A DNA stretch of 64,000 nt from Plectrocnemia conspersa (GCA_009617715.1 VTFK01000006.1:1736001-1800000), one strand, 5' to 3'. Shown: positions 12,201-22,400, numbered from the stretch's first letter. Translations and numbers: made by a program. The notes: generated by a model not told the origin, from the letters alone.

Positions 12201-14009
12201 TACGTATATTATTTGTAAAATAAAATAAATTTGTGCATAATTTTCATTAAAATAAAATAATTTATTATATATAATTAATAGAATTAAACTGAAATTTTTA
12301 GATAAACAAAAACTAATACATACACATATTATAATATAAAATTTCTTAAAATAATAAAAATCTCGAGAAATAAGAAAAATATTATGTCAAATCTCATTCG
12401 ACATTTTTTTTTAATTTATATTATTAGTTAAAAAAATTTTAAGCGTAGTATTCAGAGAGTTTTTGTGATCATTCAAAAGTGTATAAAATAATTTTGTCAA
12501 CAAATTAATTAAAAAAGTATTAGTTTATCTTAGAATTTTGCAAATCTATGGACCTAATGGAGCTTTTTTAAGGACCGCAAACTTTTTCTTTCTTTTAAAA
12601 ACAATCATAATTTCAAATAAATGCAATAAGTCAGAAAATCTAAAAGGGAAATATACGGTAACTTATTATTTGTACTGTAAAATAATTAAATTATTGTAGT
12701 AAAGTTAAGCATTAAATATAAAATGCTTTAACATAATATTAAAATTATATTTGTTTTGTAAAAAAAAGCACGATTTACTAAACCGCAAAATATTTAATGT
12801 AGTTTATATATTATTTTTGCAAATAGAAGTATGAAAAAACTTCTTTTGCATACATTTCAAAATAAAGAATTAAAGAGACACGTAATTTTAAACAGGCGTA
12901 TAACTTTTATGCAGGTTGTCTTGTGTCATAACTGTGACTTTATAAAAAGTTCAGTTAAAGAATTATATTCACATTTTAATATTATTCACAAGTATATTTT
13001 GCAATAATAATAATATATTATAAATTACTGTTTTTTTATGCATCAAATAGCAAATTATGCTTTTAGTTTTATTTATTTTATTATTATATCAATATTTTTA
13101 AAATGCAATAAACACAAAATATAATTAAAGGCAATTTTAATATCGTTATTTATCCATTTATCATATTTACTATTTTTAAAAAAATAATATTTTCTTTTTT
13201 AAAGAAGAAAACATTATGAAGAGTTACGTAAAGATTGTTTATTACTACAGCTTTTCTACTGTCGGAAACAAAGAGTCTTGTTCCATATTAGTGAAAGTTC
13301 TCTTGGGATGTTGTCGAAACCACATATACAACAACACAACACTTTTAAAACTCTTACATGTTGACCCTCTTTAACTTTAAATTTAAAGTTTATTACATAT
13401 TATATGTACACTTATATAAACCGCTTTTAATACGTAATAGTTAAATACAAATAACACTTAAATCACTAGATGTATTCAATTAAATGTAAATATAATATCT
13501 ATTGTCATTTAAAATTTAAATCACTTTAATTATAATTCATATGTTTATGTTCATCTATAATTTTATCAAATCACTATTATTATATTTTATCACTCTACTT
13601 TATCTAAATAAATATTTTATTTGTATATATAGATTTTTCATGGTAATATTTTATTTTAATAAACACATTTTAATTCACTGTATCGTTTAATAAATCACTT
13701 TTAATTTAAAAAATATTAATAATATCCTTACTTTCCATCGCCCATAGTGTGAGATTTTTCAGGTTCAATTCCAGTCTTTGAATATCCAAAACGCACTTTT
13801 CACTGATCCCACTATCCAGCAAGGCATTGTACGATCCATTCCATACGTTGTAATCCAATAGAAATTCTTGACTGCGAACACTTTCCTGACTAAAAAGCAC
13901 ACAACCGTATTTTATAACAAGTGAAAGTAAAAAAGAACAAAAATAATAATCTATGTATTCATTGATCGTACGCGAGGATCGATAAAAATATTATGAATGG
14001 AATTCTCAT
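551..14009 (-). CDS. NRF-6-like acyltransferase gene, 10 exons, 3' end beyond window
   Basis: Ten minus-strand exons join in phase with GT-AG introns: 14009-13972, 13889-13732, 8998-8778, 7724-7501, 7438-7350, 3541-3345, 3277-3117, 3047-2879, 1019-820, 695-551. They total 1602 nt, 534 codons, with no internal stop. Order: signal peptide (about residues 1-13), cysteine-containing extracellular NRF domain (about 35-210; CVPMSCS motif), first membrane segment (about 215-233), then an acyltransferase-3 domain starting near residue 278 with the conserved GH (His291), NETFVD (323-328), an RYIRL motif and HSWYIPCDF (about 423-431). Family members are multi-pass membrane proteins of roughly 650-750 residues, so about the last 150 are missing to the left. 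In C. elegans NRF-6 acts in lipid and drug transport; the substrate of insect homologues is largely unknown. Insects carry many paralogues, so no symbol is given. Family call is firm; individual weak splice sites less so. Confidence 0.93.
820..1019 (-). CDS. NRF-6-like gene, exon 9
   Basis: Acceptor ..TATTTTCAG and donor GTGAGC. It encodes [15 protein letters not shown], the conserved C-M-x-x-[ST]-W-Y-[IL]-x-x-D-x-Q/H-x-F block, followed by two hydrophobic helices and [14 protein letters not shown]. It leaves a two-base split codon that exon 10 completes to Asp. The preceding 1.86-kb intron contains SINE-like sequence. Confidence 0.94.
1575..1620 (+). repeat. Degenerate copy of the GTTGTAACGCATTGGG hairpin repeat
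   Basis: The segment around GACGCATTGGGGTAATC and CATGTTATAATAGCCGG lines up with the conserved 3' module of the SINE-like family seen at 2101-2345, 32600-32695 and 34990-35135, but it is eroded. It lies in intron 8 of the NRF-6-like gene. Confidence 0.45.
2101..2345 (-). repeat. tRNA-derived SINE-like element in intron 8
   Basis: Read on the minus strand, the head contains a stem-forming CTCAGA..TCTGAG and a B-box-like GGTTCGAGCCT (2287-2297), as in a tRNA-derived promoter. The body continues through TAATACTTACTTGCAGGTAT to a 3' module with GTAACGCATTGGGGTTACGC (about 2125-2170). The same 3' module recurs at 26398-26480, 32600-32695 and 34990-35135. The A box is eroded. Boundaries are approximate. 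Confidence 0.7.
2879..3047 (-). CDS. NRF-6-like gene, exon 8
   Basis: Acceptor ..TTCTTTTCAG and donor GTATGT. It encodes [17 protein letters not shown], a membrane segment, then [20 protein letters not shown] and [13 protein letters not shown]. The family shows the same GPxW...C...WW.NLL.INN order in this extracellular loop and following helix. It ends in phase 0 at the Met before the conserved Cys of exon 9. Confidence 0.95.
3117..3277 (-). CDS. NRF-6-like gene, exon 7
   Basis: Acceptor ..AATCACAG. It encodes [15 protein letters not shown], the family motif N-x-T-F-V-D-x-F-F-x-L-S-G, then a membrane helix, a KHRFNF loop and a second helix ending FRYIR. The donor reads AAG then GTTCTA, which is weak, but the RYIR/L junction with exon 8 matches the conserved R-Y-x-R-L motif, so the boundary is credible. 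The intron to exon 8 is 69 bases. Confidence 0.92.
3345..3541 (-). CDS. NRF-6-like gene, exon 6 (start of acyltransferase-3 domain)
   Basis: Acceptor ..TTGTACAG and donor GTGAGG. It encodes [15 protein letters not shown], the FS-x(n)-N/K-x-L region before the domain, and [16 protein letters not shown], the hallmark first helix of acyltransferase-3 proteins with the conserved GH (His291 in the joined product). It ends in phase 0 after SYVEG. The intron to exon 7 is 67 bases. Confidence 0.95.
4380..4640. other. Less AT-rich island in intron 5, unassigned
   Basis: This patch of intron 5 is visibly richer in G and C than its surroundings and contains open stretches on the plus strand, but no motif of a known family. 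It may be an old transposon fragment. The rest of intron 5 (3542-7349), apart from the (AT)n tract and the palindrome near 6260, shows nothing recognisable. Confidence 0.3.
5580..5680. repeat. Segment related to 6590-6730
   Basis: Both stretches contain CACACACG near GGACAGATC/T and related words (GGACAGATCTGTC here; ACGGACAGATCCGCGCG at about 6700). They are richer in G and C than their surroundings, and probably two eroded copies of one repeat in intron 5. Confidence 0.3.
6128..6212. repeat. (AT)n microsatellite
   Basis: About 40 uninterrupted AT units, flanked on both sides by TTAATATATATCTATA, as if the tract expanded within a short duplicated context. It lies in intron 5 of the NRF-6-like gene. 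Confidence 0.97.
6258..6279. repeat. Perfect 22-bp palindrome
   Basis: ATCGCCGTACA followed by its exact reverse complement, just right of the (AT)n tract. No spacer. No larger element could be outlined around it. Confidence 0.8.
7350..7438 (-). CDS. NRF-6-like gene, exon 5 (first membrane segment)
   Basis: Acceptor ..CACTTTCAG and donor GTATGT. It encodes [18 protein letters not shown], a hydrophobic stretch long enough to cross the membrane, followed by [11 protein letters not shown]. This is the usual first transmembrane helix between the NRF and acyltransferase domains. Both junction phases fit exons 4 and 6. Confidence 0.92.
7501..7724 (-). CDS. NRF-6-like gene, exon 4 (end of NRF domain)
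   Basis: Acceptor ..TTCCTTCAG and donor GTAAGT. It encodes [15 protein letters not shown], the conserved C-V-P-x-S-C-S motif that closes the NRF domain, then a segment ending just before the first membrane helix, with a further Cys (GSCKYND). It leaves a two-base split codon completed by exon 5. The intron to exon 5 is only 62 bases. Confidence 0.95.
8555..8640 (+). pseudogene. Tc1/mariner transposase relic in intron 3
   Basis: One plus-strand frame reads [17 protein letters not shown], the block around the second catalytic aspartate of mariner-type transposases (consensus LxHDNAxxHTA). Frame and similarity are lost on both sides. It lies within intron 3 of the NRF-6-like gene, opposite to that gene. 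No ends were found. Confidence 0.8.
8778..8998 (-). CDS. NRF-6-like gene, exon 3 (NRF domain)
   Basis: Acceptor ..ATTGTAG and donor GTAAGT. It encodes [18 protein letters not shown], matching the NRF signature in which G-[IL]-L-x-G-N is followed by G-x-[FY]-D-E-C-L. A region with QYC and a possible N-glycosylation site (NAT) follows. It ends in phase 0. Confidence 0.95.
9780..12420. repeat. Degenerate AT-rich tandem satellite in intron 2
   Basis: The phrase ATTGAAATAATCCAGAATCT and variants recurs at least 15 times at roughly 100-150-base spacing (for example near 9792, 9908, 10123, 10640, 10785, 10895, 11281, 11640, 11900, 12045), linked by similar blocks (AAAACTCATATATACG, TTTTCTTAAAATAAACA, TATAAATTAAATTATT). 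Two near-identical stretches of about 95 bases occur at 10985-11075 and 11250-11345. A unit near 11100-11205 is inverted relative to 10795-10920. It fills over half of the 4.7-kb intron 2. Confidence 0.85.
12420..13700. other. AT-rich intron 2 sequence
   Basis: This is the remainder of intron 2 between the satellite and exon 2. Apart from short poly(T) and AT runs I see no gene or repeat that I can name. Confidence 0.5.
13732..13889 (-). CDS. NRF-6-like gene, exon 2 (start of NRF domain)
   Basis: Acceptor ..GCTTTTTAG and donor GTAAGG bound the exon. It encodes the start of the mature extracellular region, including [15 protein letters not shown] and NLTLWAM, which fit the family pattern of a conserved Cys, an acidic helix and LWA before a conserved segment of the NRF domain. 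NLT is a possible N-glycosylation site. It ends in phase 1 and joins exon 3 through a Met codon. The following intron is 4.7 kb and holds the AT-rich satellite. Confidence 0.88.
13972..14009 (-). CDS. NRF-6-like gene, exon 1 (start and signal peptide)
   Basis: The ATG at 14009-14007 opens [13 protein letters not shown], a compact hydrophobic signal peptide. The exon would end at 13972 with two bases of a split codon before GTACGA, and exon 2 supplies the third base in phase (Ala, then Gln-Glu), giving a plausible signal cleavage site. The resulting 82-base intron is a normal insect size. The donor GTACGA is weak, and the frame stops soon after if it is not spliced. No homology can be judged for so short an exon. 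The choice rests on phase, hydrophobicity and the TATA-like box upstream. Confidence 0.72.
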
Positions 14010-14070
14010 TATTCGATGCGTAACGTATGAGGTCTTGAAAAGAACTAAACCTTTCGTCAGACCTTCCACA

Positions 14071-14081
14071 CTTTTTATATA
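14071..14081 (-). promoter_or_regulatory. TATA-like box of the NRF-6-like gene
   Basis: On the minus strand this reads TATATAAAAAG, about 62-72 bases before the ATG at 14009. About 35 bases downstream of its first base lies TTTAGTTC (A at 14046), an initiator-like sequence that would give a 5' UTR of about 37 bases. TATA-like strings are common in AT-rich DNA, so this is inference from position. Confidence 0.5.
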
Positions 14082-14099
14082 TCAATCAATGTTGGCATT

Positions 14100-15480
14100 T
14101 TCAACACGCGAACAAATTATGAAATTATTGATGCAATTCGCAATTGGTCTACAGCGTCACATTCACAAACACACACACGCATACACACAGCAAGGATGTT
14201 GCGTTAAAATTTTGTATCCAAATTTTACTGCATATATTAGCTACGATCTGAATTAAATATTATATCAATTTAGCCAGTTTCTGAACCATTCGTAAAATCT
14301 TTCAGATCAATTTATTTTATTAATTAATATTTTAATTGTAAGTAAGTCATATGAGGATAAAATGGGAAGAGGAAGAGAAAGTTAAGTTCCGGAAGATAAA
14401 ATTAAACCTCGTACTGGTGACCATGTCCCTGGGCCTACTTAAAATATCATTTGATTCATAGGGTGACCAACTTTTTTGCTTGAGCTTGACCCTGAGATTT
14501 ATGAATGAATGTGGGTGGCAAATTAAAGATTTTGGCTCATCTAGGTCAGTATTGATATCGATTTAGAAAAGGAATAGTGCAATTATCAATGAAATAAATA
14601 TTCATGGCCGAGCCCCTAGGCGGAAAAATTATGATATTTAATTCTTTATTTTTTGTAAACTACAATATTTACATATGTATTAATTAAATATAATTAACAT
14701 TTCACCCATCACAGTATATATTAATGAAATAATTAAAAACCTGTCTTACGAATTGCGCTAATTAAATCAATTGGACAATATTTATTTTTTACTTTTCATT
14801 TTTTACAAAGACATTTCAGCAGCATTTTAGGTAGTTTTTGGGTAATTTCGCTTTCAGTTAAATATCGGTCAGTGCTATTAGAGATACTTGATTTCAGCTT
14901 TATAATGATTAGACACCATTTTAGTTATTTTTTTCGAAAATGTATTACAAAATCAACTAGACTAAATTTCATCAAACCGATTGCTCCAAAATGGAGCAAT
15001 TGTGCTACTAACTTGTTCTGAAGTACCGCAAGGATTCAATTTGCACCCTCTGTTCTTCATTAATGACATAGAAACAAAGTACTCATTGTTTCTGAAGAGG
15101 ATTCAAAGAAAATGACTCAGTCTTTACAAGAGCACGGAAGGTATCCGTATTTGTATCAATTTCATTGATAACGAAGCGTGTAATTAATAAAGCACGTTTT
15201 ATAGTTCTTAAGGGGAAGTGTCAACAATCCGTCGACGCTTGAGTGTCCTAGAAATCGTGAATGCGTACCTTATTTTAAGCGTTGTAGCCATAAATTAAAC
15301 CTTTCAGCTTTTCAACTATTTTACAAGGAGCTGGAACATCGTATCTTATTGCAAATTGTACTCTACAACCCACAGCTAAAAATCGTTTGAGATTATTCAC
15401 ATATCCTTTCCGGCGGAATTCTTTTGTGGTTTCAGTGGAAGTGTTTTAATCAATAGTCTTGGGAGTGCCGTTAAATTAAA
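14100..15480. other. Intergenic sequence upstream of the NRF-6-like gene
   Basis: It contains a short CA-rich run near 14160-14190. I see no coding exon, RNA gene or complete transposon here. Confidence 0.5.
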
Positions 15481-15490
15481 GATGTTTTCG

Positions 15491-15555
15491 ATAAGGCGTC
15501 TAAAATGCTCGGCTTCGTTGTGCGGAGCGCGTGTCATTTAAACAATTTATTGGCG
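15491..15555 (+). repeat. Dispersed repeat, copy at 15.5 kb
   Basis: The stretch with GCGTCTAAAATGCTCGGCTT and GTGCGGAGCGCGTGTCA matches 34681-34745 at most positions in the same orientation. It is far less AT-rich than its flanks. The family is not identified. Confidence 0.75.
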
Positions 15556-16029
15556 ATTCGCTCTCTGTACGATACATAAGCTGTACAATTGCCTGGAATC
15601 TCTTTGTTGTTAAAGAGTACGTTTTTCCATTAAAAAGTCTTATTTCATCAACCTTTCAACTATTTTCTTATTTAGGGTATAGGTATAATAGTAGTAATCT
15701 TTAAATTATCAAGTATTTATTCGTCGGAGAGTACTTTACTTACTAAATAATGTAATTTAGTTACTAGTATTTATCATGTTTCTTTAATTAATGAACCACT
15801 GGATTTTTCTAAATGATTATACGCCTAGTTAAAAATTTAAAATAGGCAAATAAAGAAGATTACGACTTAGATCAAGTAATTTCTCTAATCTTTCAAATAT
15901 CTTGAACGTAAAAATTGTTGCAAATCATTGCATATTAGATGTCACTTTATAAGCAGTTCAAAAAGTAGAGCTTTATGAACAACAACATTCAGAAAAGAGT
16001 TCATCAATGTTGAAGAGTAAATTTTAGAG

Positions 16030-16125
16030 GAGATAAGAAAATCATAGTGTATTGCGATTCAACTTGACAAATCAACTGATATGAGTAACCGTGGTATTAT
16101 ATTGCATTTCGTGAGGTATACGTAA
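16030..16125 (+). pseudogene. hAT transposase relic (ZBED/SCAND3-like)
   Basis: A plus-strand frame reads IQLDKSTDMSNRGIILHFVR, closely resembling the LDESTDvsnkaqLlvFvRY block at the first catalytic acid of domesticated and active hAT transposases. Stops lie on both sides and little else is readable between 15840 and 16500. Confidence 0.7.
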
Positions 16126-16499
16126 CTTATTTCTCTCTTTGAGTTACCCAATATATAGCACTCTTGATAAGCATATTTTTTTATTAAATCTTCTTGGTCA
16201 AATCACATATGCTATGATTGAGCAAAAAGTCTGATTAGTTATGTATCAGACAAAAACAAAAAGTCTAGTTCCGCCCCGAGTCATCTGCATTGGTCAAAGT
16301 ATCAAAAACTGTATGATATGTTGTACTCCTTATTTTTTATGATATATAAGCCAGAATGTTGCTATATTTTTTTCGCCGAATAAGATGACCATTAAAAGCT
16401 CGAGAAAAGCAGCCAATTTTATTTTAACCATCTGATCTGATCACATTGAATCTAAGAGTTCAACTTGATTTTTGAAATAACTTGGAGACCCCGACTACT

Positions 16500-18780
16500 T
16501 TTATATAAAAATAATATTATTTTTATATATGATTCTGTAGATAAAAGAACTTCCATATAAGAAAAATATTCACAACGTTCAAGTATGCACTATTTAATGA
16601 TGCGACAAGAATTTAGCCTTTCAAGGAAGTCTTAAAAACTACGTTTAGGATCACCATCAAAGAAAAAATGTACTTAAATTTCGAGTATGTAGCACTAAGA
16701 GCGCATATATTGACTTAACAATAACGGATGAAATTGTGACAAAAAAAATGAGTTCCGGTGCAATTTTTCAAATACCCTTAGGCATGTTTTTTTACATTTT
16801 TTATACATAACGGACGATACTAAAAAGCAGCCGTCACAAAATACGTAAACAAAGAAATGAATTCTAAACCCGTTTCACGCCGACAGTTATGGCAGAATAT
16901 TTTTTTTATTAATAATAACAGAGGTCGCAATTACCGCCCAATTCAGCTATAATTGGTTAAGTGAAACCTAGAAGAGAGGAGGTGGGAGAATTTTTGATCA
17001 CCTTTCATTCTCTCACACCTCCACTTTAATAGAGCTAACCACATTGTCACCGACGACTCAGTACAAGACTTCAAGTCGACATGAAAGCAGCCTTTCCACT
17101 TCAAATGTCAGATTTTTCTTAAGCCCAGCTGTCACTTCTGAACCACCGGTAGTTTTGATACAACCTGGAATAGATACCCTTCGTTACTCAATTATTTCAA
17201 TTCACATTTTTCAATGTCTTTTATACATAATAAAGTACTGAAAATATAAGCTACTTAACTACATTAAAAATAAAAATATTAACCACATTATATGCTATAT
17301 GTCTATTATTAAATATATTAAAATTTAACAGAAACGACAAATATTTTTTTTAGAAAGAGTATACTAACATAATTTTATCATAATTCTATCTACAAAATTA
17401 AGTTATGGTGTATTAATATAAAAATAAGCATGGCTATTTAGAGTCGAATTTTTTTTTTAAATAAATTCGTTTGTATTAAAAAAAATATTTTGCTGAGTTA
17501 AATATATTTTTCTCATGGCCCTAGAGTGCAACTGAGCAATATTTGATTCAGATAGCATTTAATATAATATAAATTAATACCAAGTGGTTTTATAGAACAA
17601 ATGTGATAAATTTAATTTAGATAAATTGTATAAAGAATAAAGTATATATACAAACCATTTTTATTTTACACCTGTATGTATAATATATACTTCATGTAAA
17701 TTACTGAGTGAATAATGATATTAGTATAAATTGTTGACACCTTGATATTATGCAATGTAATTACTAGAAAAAAATATGGAAAAAATAATAATGATCTAGT
17801 TATAATATCATAAAATGCGTCTCTAAATAGCAACGAATGAATAAATTCTAATTTCAATAACAAAAACATAAATTTTTATATGATTAAACATTGAATTATT
17901 TGCAAATTTCCGACTTCTATATCCATCAAATATAACGATAATCGATTTTGAAGCTCTTATGAACCACTTAACGTGATACAATATATATTATACAACAGTT
18001 GCGAAAATTATAACAATGCCATACAATAAACGTAAGTGCAATTACGAGCGTTTGAGCAACAGCTTCGATGGTCATCGTCTATCATTTATATTATACATTA
18101 CACACGATTTTTTCTATATTCATGCTTACTCCTTAAATATGCAAAATGATGAAAACACAACAATGCCAAGGTGAGTGTCTCCCGGTGTATTTACAATCTT
18201 ATAATATTATCGAACGTTTAACATTGTAAACATCTTGAACGGGCGAAAGTTGCTCAATAGCGTTTATTTTTAAAGATACGTGTTGCTCAAAAAACGCGCA
18301 TCTCGTTGCTTTTGAATTTTCCTTCGACTTGCGCAATAGATTCGTATATCAAGTGCTAGAATATTGAATTGAATTAAATTATATGAATAAAAAGTGTTGT
18401 GAAAATATCGGTCATCTATCGGCAACGAACGAAACTAATAAAGAAAATTGTTTAAAATATATTAATTTTCATCTAAGCTTCAAACCATTTTGTATTATTA
18501 TTATAAATAATTAAATATATTTATTTATATATTATTTTCATCAATATATTTAATAATTATTCAGCAATATTTTATTCAATATATTTTAATTTATTAATAA
18601 TTCAAATTATTTTTTAATAGTTATGTCACATGTGACTTATTATTTGTTTACATTTTGTGACAGACGTTTATATGTTAATTTTCATATACATCAGAACTAC
18701 ACGACGTAACCTAAAAATGAATGAATGTTACAGTAATTGATCATTTCCTCCAGTTTCCATGTATGAATTTCCAAATCTGA
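16500..18780. other. Intergenic AT-rich sequence
   Basis: There are short open stretches (for example plus strand 17044-17241) but no motif, splice pattern or repeat structure I can support. Confidence 0.45.
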
Positions 18781-18789
18781 GTCTTACAA

Positions 18790-19015
18790 TTAATTCAGTA
18801 TTAATGCGGTGTGATATTGTTTGTAAATGTCACAGAGTGGTATCTTAAAATAGAGCCGCTGTATTGATTTTGTTAGGTCGCCCACGCCGACATAAAACCG
18901 CACGACGTGGATATATTTGTTGGAAAATTTTTCGCGTTTTCCGCATGAGAAAAACAGCACAATGCCGTATACGTGACCGATAATGCCACTTGGGACTGAA
19001 AACAGAGTCACAGAT
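18790..19015 (-). other. Unassigned open frame after an acceptor-like site
   Basis: On the minus strand a TTTTCAG acceptor-like sequence (about 19002-19008) precedes an open frame of some 66 codons containing IIGHVYGIVLFFSCGKREKF and ending in a stop near 18790. Base composition is less AT-rich than the surroundings up to about 19130. I do not recognise the product. It could be a terminal exon, a transposon fragment or chance. Confidence 0.2.
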
Positions 19016-19984
19016 CTGCGCTAAATAGTTAACTATTCCATTTCCAAAACCTGCCTGTAAGAGCAGAATTTTTCCTCCCGGGCCACGTTCCGGGAATTCC
19101 CGGTTCGTTGGCGCATATTTATGGCTCTCGCTTCCTATGAATAATATTAACCATTCTGTCGATATTTTGTATTATAAATTAAAGAAACATTACGAAGGCA
19201 TGTCGATTTTAATGTCAAAGATGACTTTATGTTTTCAATAAATAAATAAAATACAATACCTAAATAAATAGCTATAATTGTAAACAACTCCATAAGTGTA
19301 CCAAAATACTATAAGAAAAAACAAAAACAAGACCTAGGCCTAATCAATTCAGGTGAATTAAAAAATTATACTTTTAGTAATTTTTAAAAATCAATCTTTG
19401 ACAAAAATATTATTCTTGATGTTTTGTGTTTAAGAGTTGTTTTTTTTTATTTTATTAAATAATTTATAAAATAGTTGTACAACTTTAGCTACAAAATCCA
19501 AATATAGAAAATATGGACAGAATTTATTTTTTACTGAAGCATACATAAGAAATCACCATTTCGCTTTCGATGTTCTATTGCCATTTTGAATTATGCAATA
19601 TCACTGTTCAATAAATTTCCACTTGTTGCCAAAAAAAATTGCTTGATTATTATTTAATATAATATATTTTTACATTTACTAAACAAGATATTGTTTTTCG
19701 CAAAAAAAACGCTACGTGTAACTTTATCTTGATTATGTTTCAGCCTCAAGGAATCAATATTTTAAATTATATGTAACTATGCTCTGATATTATTTCTTAT
19801 TACATTTTTTTATCTAATTTTTTAAACAAGAGCTTCTTTTTCTAATTAATTCTTTAAAAAACTTATTTAAATGTGTTTTTGCTACAATATAAAGTATACA
19901 TTTATTTTATTTTAATCTTGGTTTTGTTCTAAAAATAATAATTATTATTTTTATGTATAAGTTTAAATATATTATTTTATTTAA

Positions 19985-20421
19985 CCTTTTAAACGCCGTA
20001 AACTATTACTACGGCCGTGCAATACAGGCAGGTAATTTTTAACAAAAGAAAATCTATTGAATTTTTTTTCAAAAATGTATCGATGGTATATTATGATAAA
20101 AAATATTCACATTTTAAAATACATATGTATTAAAAACTCAGAATGCGCAAATTTAATGCAGACGAATAAAAAAACAATGTCAGAGTTGTTACACTAGTTA
20201 AAAAAAAGCGCAATACATTGCAATTTATGTCGTCAATATTTTTTTATTATCTTAAGAGATGTCACTATGTGTTAAAACATTTTACGTCTAACAAAACACT
20301 TGATACTATTAGTTAGTTATATTAGTACAAAATGAAGTGAGTTAACGCGTTCATTTTGCATGGTCGATCTCATCCGCCCAAACATATCGAGCGCGTTAAC
20401 ACGCTTAAGACGCGGAAAGGG
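19985..20421. mobile_element. Candidate piggyBac-like nonautonomous element
   Basis: TTAA (19981-19984) is followed by CCTTTTAAACGCCG, and TTAA (20422-20425) is preceded by GACGCGGAAAGGG, whose reverse complement CCCTTTCCGCGTC resembles the left end. A TTAA target duplication with CCC/TTT termini is typical of piggyBac. The ends match only loosely, so this copy is old or a coincidence. No transposase is visible inside. Confidence 0.4.
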
Positions 20422-20836
20422 TTAAAAACTTTTTTTTAGTACTGCTTCAATTGTTTTTTATGCTATTAAACTATGTTGCTGATTTTCAATATTGTAAAAT
20501 TGATCCATAAAATTAAACTTTAAAATATTTGTATACTAAAGTTAAAAGAGGTTTTCGAAGCTCAATTGACGTTTATCAAAAAACTACTGCACCTATTAGA
20601 AATATTTATTATTAATATTACTGATTGTTTAATTTAAATGTTATTAACCGCTTATTCAAAAAAACTGACCATTTAATTGGTGGCCGATATACAACAAGTT
20701 CTTTTAGTGATTTTTATGTTAGTCGGAGTTTCAATAAACTCCTCCTATATTTTATATTAATCGATAAACGTTTATATTATATATTATAAAAGCAAAAAAC
20801 TTGATTCAAAGTTGCGTTGTTTTATTATTTCAACTA

Positions 20837-20873
20837 AAAACCTGATTGATTATAATATCATCAATCAGGTTTT
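20837..20873. repeat. Perfect 14-bp hairpin
   Basis: Arms AAAACCTGATTGAT and ATCAATCAGGTTTT enclose a 9-base loop. No promoter or T-run context makes a function clear. Confidence 0.7.
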
Positions 20874-21334
20874 ATCATAGGCATCAATCAGAAGAAACTG
20901 TGAGATTAAATTCGTATTATAGCTTCTCGTCTTTATAATACCTTTTTTCAACCATTAAGACCTTGACCAGTTACTGTATTTAATATTAGCATCGTAAGTG
21001 ATTTAGTTTAGTATGAATATGTGAAGTGTGCAATTAATACGAGCATTAACATAATACAAAGAGTATGTGACAAATTCATGAAATAATTACAAATAGTTTA
21101 ATAAAATAATAAATCGATATCAGTATTTTGTTTTGGTTACATTTTAGCGACAATGATTAACGTTACAGTAAGTTCGTAACCGCGATTGATAGACGAATAA
21201 AGTAGAGAGAAAAATGTCGTTACTCAATCTTGAAATGCGAGATTTATGTGTTCCTTTGTGTACAAGTGTTCAATGACTCAATATAACGGTCAATCTTAAG
21301 GGGTGAGAAACCAAAGAAATGAAAAAGTGAGTTG

Positions 21335-21367
21335 TCACGCTGAAACTCTTTGTGAGTTTCAGCGTGA
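21335..21367. repeat. Perfect 14-bp hairpin
   Basis: Arms TCACGCTGAAACTC and GAGTTTCAGCGTGA enclose a 5-base loop (TTTGT). It stands about 60 bases left of the mariner remnant that starts near 21430. No function is evident. Confidence 0.7.
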
Positions 21368-21429
21368 ATTTACACGTTATCTATATTATTATTTAATTAT
21401 TAATAAAAAATAATAATAATTAAATAGCC

Positions 21430-22400
21430 GCCTCTGAATCTTTAGCAGAAGCTGATTCTTTCGACTTTTTCATACATTTCGAGTGGTATCTCGGCTATAA
21501 CTTGGCAGATGTTGGTCTTTAGGTGCTCCAACTTTCAGATTTGTCAGCGAAGACACAATTTATATCAGACTTTTTGGACATTGACGTCACCAAAACGTGA
21601 ATACGGCCTGGGAACTTTTCACGCAAAAAATTCAACGTTGCACCCGATGCGTGGCAAGTTGCGCCATCTTGTTGGAACCACATGTCTTCCACATCAATAT
21701 ATTCGATTTCGTTCCAAAAACAATCAGATATCATACGCTTATAGCATTCAACGATTTCAAAAAAGTAAGGCCTAATGACGCCGCCTGACCACAATGTGCA
21801 CTAAACAGTTTTTGAGCATGTAATGGTCTCTCGTAAATCACATGAGGATTTTCTTTGCGCCAAATGCGGTAATTTTGCTTATTAATATAATAAGATAGGT
21901 GGGAATGTGCCTCATCAGAAAAATATATTTTCTTTGAAAAATCAGTACACCTAATCTCCCTAAATTTTTCTGGGCTTTAGTTCTTATGTTATCTGAATTT
22001 TATATGGGTCTAGGTGCAAGTCTAGATGTAAAATGCACCAAAGGGAACCATAATAAAATCCCAAAAACTGCAAACGCCGACGAATCGAAAATTCCGGATC
22101 TTCTGCCACACTTTCATTTACAGCAGCAATATTCTCGTCTAAACGGGCGCCACGATGACACTTTTAGTCCCTTCAAATGTTTTCACTACGTTGCGAATTG
22201 TTCGCTCAGTAAGATGATGAAATTGTTCCCGTAAATTTCGATACACAGTCTGTACAGAATTATTATTTCAGTAGAACAATTGAACAATTTTAACGCTAAA
22301 GCAGTGGTAATCGATCCACTTCATAAATGTGTTGTTGCAAACAAACATTTTGAGAACTTTGAGCACGCGTGATTATTGACAGCTGTCTGATTTATTGCTA
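21430..22400 (-). pseudogene. Decayed Tc1/mariner element, near full length
   Basis: Read on the minus strand from about 22390, frames recover a typical transposase in order: an N-terminal helix-turn-helix region (FHHLTERTIRNVVKTFEGT), then FSDEAHSHLSYYINKQNYRI followed by NPHVI (first catalytic Asp region, about 21840-21925), then WSGGVIRPYFFEIVE and DVEDMWFQQDGATCHASGAT with the second Asp (about 21640-21790), and FLREKFPGRI. Several frameshifts and stops break the frame, so it is dead. The third acidic block (LTPLDFFLW in the family) is not intact. A related C-terminal piece lies at 36340-36600. The 5' side includes CTGTCAATAATCACGCGTG (minus strand, near 22364-22382), shared with that second copy. 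Confidence 0.88.

Noticed and set aside
18790..19015. Minus-strand frame after TTTTCAG as an upstream exon of the NRF-6-like gene
   Set aside because: The gene already has a phase-compatible signal-peptide exon at 14009-13972 next to a TATA-like box, and this frame ends in a stop rather than a donor.
21509..21794. Plus-strand frames across the mariner relic
   Set aside because: They are antisense to a clear minus-strand transposase.
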